From: Chloroflexota bacterium | GTDB taxonomy: Bacteria; Chloroflexota; Dormibacteria; Dormibacterales; Dormibacteraceae | Assembly: GCA_005880525.1 (NCBI GenBank) | Contig: VBFW01000194.1 | Coordinates: 1-5,757, forward strand | Direction of reading: 5' to 3' | Length of the DNA: 5,757 nucleotides | Part shown: positions 1-4,895 of the stretch, piece after piece | Numbering within the stretch: the stretch's first letter is position 1 | Layout of the letters: every line of letters starts with the position of its first letter | Notes under the pieces: model-generated | Seen by the model: only the letters and a program-made list of their open reading frames with translations | Databases searched by the model: none | Told to the model about the DNA's origin: nothing | Made by a program: the position numbers and the translations under genes

Positions 1-1321
1 CAGGGCGCAGCGTGATCAGGTCGGTGCGGCGCAAGCGGCCGAGGCCGGCGTTCTGAAGCGCCCGCTTGCTGTACGTGACGATCCCAGCCACCGGCCATCC
101 TGTTAACGAGGTCAGGTAGACCGCGGTCTCCAGGTCGCGCTTGTGCAGAACGTCCGGCGCGACAAGGATGAGCGCGGTCTCGGGCACGACGCCGTTCTTC
201 GAGAAATCGGAGACGTTGAACGTGGTCACGGTGATCGGCGGCTGAGTAGATTTGCGGCGCGCTCGGACAATGGCCTGACCGTTGCCGTTCAGGGGAACTG
301 GCGCGCTTGACGACACTTCCGGCGTGCCGAGCCTCTCGGCCAGCATGCTGACCAGGCCCGTCGCCTCGCGAGATCCATCCACAGCCACCAGCTGGAAGTT
401 CTTTACGCCGGCTCTGTTGCCGGCGATGCGAACGCGCGCGCCCAGGGTCGCATCAACCTCTTCGTCGAGGGGATCGAAGTCGCCCAGCACGGGTGCTTCG
501 AAAGCCTGCTCGATCTGGTGCGCGCCCTTGATCCGGGGCCGAAGCGCTGCCAGCAAGGACGCCAGCATCAACCCGACCACGAGCCCACCAAGGATGCCAA
601 GCGCAACGTCGATGGGGGCGCGCGACGGGTCGGGCTGTGCGGCCGCAACCGCGGGCTCGATGATGCCGGCCTGGGGCCGCATGGCAAGTGACTCGGTGAT
701 CGAGTTCACCTCGGACTGCAGGGTCAGGCGCTCCTGGGCCAGGCTCGCTCGCTCCGAGTAAAGGCCGCTGAGAGTGGCTGCCGAGACACTGGGGTCACTC
801 GAGGGTCTGAAGCCCGCGATCGCGGCGTCCACCTTGGCGATCGCGTCGTTGGTCGACTTGATTTCGTCACTGAGGGTTGCCAGGAGCGCGTTGGAGCGAT
901 CCCTGGCGACGATCGAACGCGTGTCGATGATGTCCTTGGCCAGCGCGTTGGCGATGACTGCCGCGGCCTCGCGGTCGGGGTCCTTCACCTGGAGGTCGAG
1001 GACGCCAGAGGTCCCGAGTGGCTGCAGCTCGATGTTCTGCGTGGCGTAGCGCACGATGTCGCGCCTCACACCTGCGAGCGCAAGGGCGGCCGAGATGTGT
1101 GAGGGGCTGGTCGCGATCGATTTGGCCGCGTCGGCGATAGACGTGGATTCCGCTGCAGCCTGCGGATCCGGCGCGTCCAGCACGAAGCGAACATCCGACG
1201 TGTAAACGGGCGAGTCGTTGACGTGCAGGGCGCCGCCTGCAATCGCGCCAAGCAAGCTGAGGCCGATGATCAGTGGCCAGTAGGCGAGCGCAACCCTGTG
1301 GACGACCTCGCTCACATCCAT
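1..1321 (-). CDS. Wzz-type polysaccharide chain-length determinant with degenerate BY-kinase-like C-terminal domain (3' end cut by window)
   Basis: Inferred polysaccharide co-polymerase, controlling chain length in Wzy-type export at the cytoplasmic membrane. The open frame covers 440 codons from the ATG at 1321 and has no stop before the left edge, so the C-terminus is missing. Seen: an N-terminal membrane segment (about residues 10-33), an extracytoplasmic region with a helical, coiled-coil-like stretch (about 120-212), a proline-containing stretch before a second membrane segment (about 236-260, ending LLAALRPRIK), and a cytoplasmic domain (about 265-440). That domain resembles the fused tyrosine-kinase fold of the Wzz/BY-kinase family: FQLVAVDGSREATGL sits where the Walker A loop would be, and ALILVAPDV...GWPVAGIVTYS matches the late strands. 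No GxxGxGKS/T P-loop is visible, so kinase activity is unlikely. The ATG has no good Shine-Dalgarno. A perfect GGAGGT lies 6 nt before an in-frame CTG at 1348, which would add nine residues. Family assignment is fairly sure; the exact start is not. Confidence 0.82.
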   Translation of the reverse strand, partial: MDVSEVVHRVALAYWPLIIGLSLLGAIAGGALHVNDSPVYTSDVRFVLDAPDPQAAAESTSIADAAKSIATSPSHISAALALAGVRRDIVRYATQNIELQPLGTSGVLDLQVKDPDREAAAVIANALAKDIIDTRSIVARDRSNALLATLSDEIKSTNDAIAKVDAAIAGFRPSSDPSVSAATLSGLYSERASLAQERLTLQSEVNSITESLAMRPQAGIIEPAVAAAQPDPSRAPIDVALGILGGLVVGLMLASLLAALRPRIKGAHQIEQAFEAPVLGDFDPLDEEVDATLGARVRIAGNRAGVKNFQLVAVDGSREATGLVSMLAERLGTPEVSSSAPVPLNGNGQAIVRARRKSTQPPITVTTFNVSDFSKNGVVPETALILVAPDVLHKRDLETAVYLTSLTGWPVAGIVTYSKRALQNAGLGRLRRTDLITLRP

Positions 1322-1354
1322 TCCGAGCGACAAAACGCGAGCGTTCAGCTTTCG

Positions 1355-1360
1355 ACCTCC
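1355..1360 (-). promoter_or_regulatory. Strong Shine-Dalgarno GGAGGT upstream of the Wzz-type gene
   Basis: On the minus strand, GGAGGT is followed after 6 nt by an in-frame CTG (1348-1346). The in-frame TTG at 1333-1331 is 21 nt away and the ATG at 1321-1319 is 33 nt away. By spacing alone, this site points to CTG as the start codon. Confidence 0.45.
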
Positions 1361-1446
1361 GGTTGCAGTGACATGGGGAAGGACCTGATTGCGAGCCTAG
1401 TGGCACCTCGCTCCGATTCCCATAGGAAGATTGAGTCCGTTTTGGG

Positions 1447-1473
1447 ACAGGGCCCTAGGCATGGGTGGCCTGT
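1447..1473 (-). terminator. Possible weak hairpin after the glycosidase-like gene
   Basis: Five bases past the stop of the minus-strand glycosidase-like gene, ACAGGCC and GGCCCTGT can form a seven-pair stem with one bulged base around a loop of about 12 nt. There is no U-tract after it (CCCAAAAC follows), so a true intrinsic terminator is doubtful. The rest of the 1322-1478 gap holds nothing else clear apart from the Shine-Dalgarno listed separately. Confidence 0.25.
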
Positions 1474-1478
1474 ATGAG

Positions 1479-2552
1479 TCATTTGTCACGGCCCCTGTCC
1501 TGAGGAGAGTCGCGACTTGCGCCCGGTCTGCCGCGGTGCGGACGAGGGCGCGCGCGAACCGCGACCACGCCGAGGACACCCAGCAATGCCGCGAGGGCCA
1601 GCACGATGGCAAGCACCGCCGAGTCCGGCGTCGTGCGGTTCGCGGCCGTGTGCTCGCCGGCGGCCGCGTTGCCGCCGAACACGCGCCCGTTCTGGGCCTT
1701 GAGCACGCCGATGTTGTCCGCCCTGCCGTCCAGGGCCGCGCCGGTGCAAGCCGCGTTCGCCGGCTGATAGTTCCAGGAGAAGACGAAGTAACCGGCCATG
1801 TTCGAGGTGGCCCACCGATCGAACTGGGCCGCCATCTCTGCCGGTGTCGGCAGGCGGTAGTAGCAGTCCTGGAAGTCCTGGACTATGGCCCAGTAGCGCC
1901 GGATGCCCGCCGCCTTGATGGCTGCGATGGCGGCGTCGATGGCGTTGAAGTTGCACATCGACGACGACCGAACGCACGGATAGACGTCGAAACCGATGAT
2001 GTCGACAGCGCCGCCCCACGGCGCGTAGTCGTGCGACACCCCGTTCTCGGAAGCCTGGATCACCGTGAAGGTCTGGCTCCCAGGATCCAGTGCATGGAGC
2101 AGTGCTGTGCGCTGCTTGAACAGCGCCGGGGCCTGCGGGCATTCCGTCACGTGCGGCTCATCGCCAAGGTAGTAGGCGGCGATCACCTGATTACCCGCGA
2201 TGACCTTCAACAACCCCGTGACGGTGTTGTCGTCCTTCTCAAAGGCGCACCTGGGTGCGTTGATGAAGTTGCCGAGCCACACAACTGCCTTCATGCCTTC
2301 GGCGGCGACGTTGCCGAGTAGCTCCGGGTAGGGACCGGTCATCACGGTGTTGAAGCCGGTGGCCGCCATCTCGCGGTAACCCGAGACGCTGGCGTCTTTG
2401 CCGTAGACGCCGCGCGTGAAGAGTGCCGGTGATGTGGAAGCCGTCAGCGACGTGTGCGCCGGCCCATATTGCGTGGGGTGCGCAGCCGCTGAGAGAGGCA
2501 GTGCAAGGCACGCGCCGATGGCGATGCAGGCACCCAACCCACATCGACGCAT
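1479..2552 (-). CDS. Secreted, membrane-anchored TIM-barrel glycoside-hydrolase-like protein
   Basis: Likely an exported carbohydrate-active or carbohydrate-binding barrel; the substrate is unknown. With the ATG at 2552 the product is 357 aa. Residues 1-24 form a signal peptide (MRRCGLG, hydrophobic core, cleavage near SAAA/HP). The body shows strand motifs typical of clan GH-A-like barrels: AAYYLGDEP (125-133, with E132 in a GDEP motif at the usual acid/base strand), VDIIGFDVYPC (183-193), and WAIVQDF (221-227) followed by RLPTPAEM (233-240) and GYFVFSWNYQ (254-263). Q225 lies where many GH-A enzymes carry the nucleophile Glu. Six cysteines occur after the signal peptide (102, 138, 193, 200, 230, 269), suggesting disulfides. 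A membrane helix (about 312-333) and a basic tail (RARPRPHRGR) form a C-terminal anchor. The start could instead be the GTG at 2567, which follows GAGGT by 3 nt. The frame is open to a GTG at 2645, but that would put 31 residues before the signal peptide. It sits 157 bp before the Wzz-type gene, same strand. Confidence 0.75.
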   Translation of the reverse strand: MRRCGLGACIAIGACLALPLSAAAHPTQYGPAHTSLTASTSPALFTRGVYGKDASVSGYREMAATGFNTVMTGPYPELLGNVAAEGMKAVVWLGNFINAPRCAFEKDDNTVTGLLKVIAGNQVIAAYYLGDEPHVTECPQAPALFKQRTALLHALDPGSQTFTVIQASENGVSHDYAPWGGAVDIIGFDVYPCVRSSSMCNFNAIDAAIAAIKAAGIRRYWAIVQDFQDCYYRLPTPAEMAAQFDRWATSNMAGYFVFSWNYQPANAACTGAALDGRADNIGVLKAQNGRVFGGNAAAGEHTAANRTTPDSAVLAIVLALAALLGVLGVVAVRARPRPHRGRPGASRDSPQDRGRDK

Positions 2553-2576
2553 GAGGTATCGATCCACAACACCTCG

Positions 2577-2606
2577 ATCGTATGAACGCGGCGGAAATGC
2601 CCGCAA
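2577..2606 (-). promoter_or_regulatory. Candidate sigma70-like promoter for the glycosidase-like gene
   Basis: On the minus strand TTGCGG (2606-2601) and TACGAT (2582-2577) are spaced by 18 bp, and the gene starts 25-30 bp downstream. The match to TTGACA/TATAAT is partial, and such matches arise by chance, so this is tentative. It lies in the roughly 200-bp divergent gap shared with pilT. No comparable promoter was evident for pilT. Confidence 0.22.
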
Positions 2607-2770
2607 GAGACGACCGTCCTGACAGCGGCCGGGACAAACGAGCACCCGATGTCAGGGCTCGCACCTCGGCCGGCCGGCGGGACTGCAGCCTAAGACCAGC
2701 CGGGACATTCGCGGCTCACGGCCGCCGCCGCCGATTTCCGAGCACCCCCGCCGCCAGTTGAATTGGAACG

Positions 2771-3820
2771 GTGACACTGGACGAGGCGCTCGAGCGTTTG
2801 ATTGCGGTCGGCGGATCAGATCTGCTGTTCAGCTGCGGCAGCAAGCCGCGTGTTCGCAGAGACGGCAAGCTGGAGCCTCTCGAACCCCACGCGGCGGTGC
2901 TGACGCCGGACGACACCAAGAAGCTGATCCGAGAGCTGCTCGGACCCACGCAGTGGGAGGAGCTCACAGCGCGTCGGAACGTCGACTTCTCGTTCACATG
3001 GCGGGACCGCGCTCGGATCCGGGGCAACGCCTACTACCAGCGGAGCTCGCTCGCCGCCTCCTTCAGACTCCTCCCGCTCGCGATTCCGGGCTTCGACATG
3101 CTCGGCATTCCCGAATCGGTCCACCGACTCCTGGACCGGCAGCACGGCCTGATCCTCGTCTCAGGCCCGACCGGATCAGGCAAGTCGACGACGCAGGCCG
3201 CCATCATCGATCACCTCAACGCGACGCGGCCCTTCCACATCATCACGATCGAGGACCCCATCGAGTACGTTCACCGGCACAAGCTGTCGATCGTCGATCA
3301 ACGGCAGGTTGGACAGGACACTCCCACATTCGCCGATGGCCTCCGGGCCGCGTTCCGGGAAGACCCCGATGTCCTCCTGATTGGCGAGATGCGCGACCTC
3401 GAGACGATCACCGCGGCCGTCACCATCGCGGAGTCAGGGCACCTCGTGCTCGCGACGCTGCACACCAACGACGCGCCCCAGGCTCTGGATCGAATCATCG
3501 ACAGCTACCTGGGCGCCCAGCAGCAGCAGGTGCGAATCCAGCTTGCCGGCTGCCTGGCCGGCGTGATCTACCAGCAGCTGGTGCCCGCCATCGGGGGCGG
3601 GAGGGTGGCCGCCTTCGAGGTTCTTATCGCCAACACCGCGGTCAGGGCAATGATCAAGGAAGCCCGGACCGATCAGATCAGATCCGTCCTTCAAACCAGC
3701 CTGCGCGAGGGGTCGCAGACCCTGGAAAGGTCACTGAACCAGCTCATGCGCGCCGGGCTCATCAGTGAGCAGTCAGCGCGCACACACTCGATCAGCCCAA
3801 GCGAGATCCGCCGCGCCTGA
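2771..3820 (+). CDS. pilT: Type IV pilus retraction ATPase PilT
   Basis: Hexameric secretion-type ATPase that powers pilus depolymerisation and twitching at the cytoplasmic base of the T4P machine. All family landmarks are present in 349 aa, the usual length: N-terminal GGSDLLF (14-20, equivalent to the SDLHL region), Walker A GPTGSGKST (132-140), Asp box IITIEDPIEYVH (157-168), Walker B with DPDVLLIGEMRD (198-209), His box HLVLATLH (224-231), and AVRAMIKEAR (290-299), matching the AIRNLIRE motif needed for retraction in PilT proteins. The C-terminal tail is complete. The GTG start is favoured because an in-frame TGA lies at 2759-2761; the Shine-Dalgarno is weak (GGAA). It is on the strand opposite the other pil genes, divergent from the glycosidase-like gene. 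Its last 29 bp overlap the end of the convergent prepilin-peptidase gene. It could act on a pilus encoded elsewhere if the neighbouring operon is dead. Confidence 0.96.
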   Translation: MTLDEALERLIAVGGSDLLFSCGSKPRVRRDGKLEPLEPHAAVLTPDDTKKLIRELLGPTQWEELTARRNVDFSFTWRDRARIRGNAYYQRSSLAASFRLLPLAIPGFDMLGIPESVHRLLDRQHGLILVSGPTGSGKSTTQAAIIDHLNATRPFHIITIEDPIEYVHRHKLSIVDQRQVGQDTPTFADGLRAAFREDPDVLLIGEMRDLETITAAVTIAESGHLVLATLHTNDAPQALDRIIDSYLGAQQQQVRIQLAGCLAGVIYQQLVPAIGGGRVAAFEVLIANTAVRAMIKEARTDQIRSVLQTSLREGSQTLERSLNQLMRAGLISEQSARTHSISPSEIRRA

Positions 3821-4214
3821 TCGGGGCGCGTGCCACGCTCGTCCCGACCCAGATGGCGCCGATAAGGGCCACCGCCCCAAAGCCCGCGGCCGCCCCGCGC
3901 GCCAGGCCCAGCAGGCTGATCGCCATCAGCATGGCTAGCGCGCACAGGCCCTCGATCAAGGGCGACGACGCACCGATCTGCACACCGCACGTAGCGCACC
4001 GCCCGCGCCTGATCAGATAGCCGGCCACAGGGATGAGATCGACGATGTTCAAAACGCGGCCGCACGAGCGGCAGCGAGATCGGGGACGAACCACCGACTC
4101 GCCGCGGGGCACACGGTCGGCGGCGAGGTTTATGAAGCTGCCCACCAGCGCCGCCACGAGGACGGCATACGCCCCGACGAGCACCCCGACCATCAGACCG
4201 AGAGGGCTCTGCAT
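3792..4214 (-). CDS. pilD: Truncated prepilin peptidase (N-terminal DiS_P_DiS domain only)
   Basis: PilD-type enzymes cleave the prepilin leader and N-methylate the new terminus in the cytoplasmic membrane. This 140-aa product carries the N-terminal domain only: a membrane segment (about 7-24), GSFINL (25-30), DRVPRGESV (33-41), the zinc-type tetracysteine CRSC...CATC (Cys 48, 51, 73, 76), the linking DLIPVAGYLIRRGRC (59-73) and SSPLIEG (83-89). One or two further hydrophobic stretches follow (about 90-104 and 108-127), then RAPIRRGGSRLG and a stop. Full-length family members are about 230-290 aa and have two catalytic Asp residues (one in an aliD-type helix, one in GxGD). Both are absent here, and no other frame within the window supplies them. 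The ATG at 4214 is preceded by GAGG with 5-6 nt spacing. The gene follows a terminator hairpin and runs 29 bp into the end of pilT. It may be a broken gene, one half of a split enzyme, or cut by an assembly junction. Confidence 0.82.
   Translation of the reverse strand: MQSPLGLMVGVLVGAYAVLVAALVGSFINLAADRVPRGESVVRPRSRCRSCGRVLNIVDLIPVAGYLIRRGRCATCGVQIGASSPLIEGLCALAMLMAISLLGLARGAAAGFGAVALIGAIWVGTSVARAPIRRGGSRLG
3812..3830. other. Small GC hairpin at the pilT stop codon
   Basis: CGCGCC (3812-3817) and GGCGCG (3825-3830) form a perfect 6-bp stem with a 7-nt loop that contains the pilT stop. No U-tract follows on either strand. It might mark the end of convergent transcription but is weak. Confidence 0.2.
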
Positions 4215-4244
4215 GTGAACCTCAACCTACATACATAAAGGAGA

Positions 4245-4268
4245 AGGCGCCGCCTCACGGCGGCGCCT
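4245..4268 (-). terminator. Rho-independent terminator after the prepilin gene
   Basis: AGGCGCCGCC and GGCGGCGCCT form a perfect 10-bp stem with a 4-nt loop (4255-4258). On the minus strand it is followed by TCTCCTTTATG, moderately T-rich, whereas the plus-strand side is C-rich, so it reads as a minus-strand terminator. It begins 22 bp after the TAG (4293-4291) that ends the pilin C-terminal frame, and lies upstream of the prepilin-peptidase start at 4214. It may attenuate rather than block readthrough into that gene. Confidence 0.65.
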
Positions 4269-4290
4269 CCCTCCCTTGCACCCGGACCCG

Positions 4291-4553
4291 CTAGCCGCCT
4301 GACACGACGCAGCCCGAAGGCACGGCTGGACCCCCTGCAGCCGAATGGACGGCGGTGATCCTGCCGGTGGCGTCCCACTGGTACGCCCACTGCGTGGGCG
4401 AGTTGCGAAGGTATGTCGGACTGGTGGCGCTCGGCGCCGAGTTGTACAGCATCCGAGGATCGTGACGACGACCAGCAGCTCGATAAGAGTGAATCCCGCC
4501 TGGCCTTTCCTGCTCCGCAGGCTTCGGCCGAAATGACGAATCATGCTTTCCAT
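4291..4553 (-). pseudogene. Type IV prepilin with internal deletion and frameshift
   Basis: The gene would encode a pilus subunit. Frame 1 starts at ATG 4553 (GGGAG five nt upstream) and gives a basic leader and a perfect class III signal, GQAGFTLIELLVVVTILG (residues 17-34): cleavage after G20, F21 as new N-terminus, E25 at +5. The normal N-terminal helix should run on for about 15-35 more residues; here the frame turns into Arg/Pro/Ser-rich nonsense that runs through the terminator to 4227. A second frame (4452-4291, 53 codons plus stop) gives a convincing pilin C-terminus with TSPTYLRNSPTQWAYQWDATG and a late Cys (SGCVVSGG). It ends just before the terminator. Joining the two needs a frame change near 4450-4470, and even then the central helix and most of the globular domain are missing. 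An internal deletion is the simplest reading. Alternatives are an assembly junction or a silent pilin cassette. Alternative start: ATG 4544. Confidence 0.75.
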
Positions 4554-4607
4554 AAACGCTCCCTACTCCTAACGTTGCGCAGACAACGCGTCAGGCGTTG
4601 ACCTCCG

Positions 4608-4712
4608 CTAACTCGTGCCGCCAATGTATGGATCGCGACCCGACATCTGAATGGATGGACTGGCCCATGCCATGGGCACTTGTCCGGGCATCGCGTAGGC
4701 GGAATCGGCCGG
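4608..4712 (-). pseudogene. Orphan C-terminus-like fragment (possible pilO/pilP-type remnant)
   Basis: Directly after the TAG of the truncated pilN, the same frame stays open for 34 codons and ends at TAG 4610-4608. The peptide includes YAMPGQVPMAWASPSIQMSG then RDPYIGGTS. It looks like the C-terminal end of a protein; an RDPF/Y-like motif near the end is seen in some T4P operon proteins such as PilP-type proteins, but the match here is too short for a firm assignment. Internal ATG/GTG codons have no Shine-Dalgarno, so independent translation is unlikely. It lies where pilO would be expected, between pilN and the prepilin gene. The 4554-4607 gap holds only the prepilin ribosome-binding site and a weak CGTTG/CAACG inverted repeat (4573-4577/4584-4588). 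Confidence 0.35.
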
Positions 4713-4895
4713 CTAGTGCATGAGGTGGGTCGCGGGGAGCAGTAGGGCACAAACGATGCCGCCCCCTATGAAGGGCAGCGAGCAGCCCCGTCGCGCTCTG
4801 ACGAATACGCTCTCGCCTTCGTCCTCGGCCAGAAGGTTTATCTCGATGGCGGGCCGGCGCCGGTCGTCTTTTGGCCCTCGCTTGCGCTTGCTCAT
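4713..4895 (-). CDS. pilN: Truncated PilN-like inner-membrane protein
   Basis: PilN links cytoplasmic PilM to the periplasmic PilO/PilP alignment complex. Its N-terminal INLLP-type motif binds PilM. This 60-aa product has a basic N-terminus (MSKRKRGPKDDRRR), the motif IEINLLAEDEG (17-27) with the usual Pro replaced by Ala, basic residues before the membrane (RARR, 33-36) and a hydrophobic segment (about 39-58). It then stops. Usual PilN proteins are about 180-220 aa, with a periplasmic coiled coil and ferredoxin-like domain, which are absent. The ATG overlaps the pilM stop by 4 nt (ATGA), a classic translational coupling, with GGAG six nt before the start. An upstream in-frame ATG at 4925 lies inside pilM and is less likely. 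What remains is just the PilM-binding tail and the membrane helix. Assignment rests on position, the INLL motif and topology. Confidence 0.68.
   Translation of the reverse strand: MSKRKRGPKDDRRRPAIEINLLAEDEGESVFVRARRGCSLPFIGGGIVCALLLPATHLMH

Noticed and set aside
282..1049. Plus-strand open frames (282-761 and 774-1049) over the Wzz-type gene
   Set aside because: Their Ser/Ala/Arg-rich sequence has no recognisable features, and the opposite strand holds a 440-codon frame with coherent topology.
1431..2321. Long plus-strand open frame of 296 codons opposite the glycosidase-like gene
   Set aside because: It is Arg/Val/Gly-rich with no domain motifs, and lies antisense to a gene with a signal peptide, barrel motifs and membrane anchor. 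It is a high-GC shadow.
2660..2760. GC-rich repeats such as GGCCGGCCGG and GCCGCCGCCGCC in the divergent gap, considered as operators
   Set aside because: They are simple GC runs common in this composition, with no spaced symmetrical half-sites.
2758..3768. Alternative 336-codon frame within pilT
   Set aside because: It is a frame shadow rich in Arg/Pro/Gly; the real frame has all PilT motifs.
4227..4449. Continuation of the prepilin start frame to 4227 as a 108-aa protein
   Set aside because: After VTILG the sequence is low-complexity and runs through the terminator hairpin; the other frame gives a pilin-like C-terminus and stops before the hairpin.
4573..4588. CGTTG/CAACG inverted repeat upstream of the prepilin gene
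   Set aside because: The stem is only 5 bp with a 6-nt loop, expected by chance, and there is no other regulatory signal nearby.
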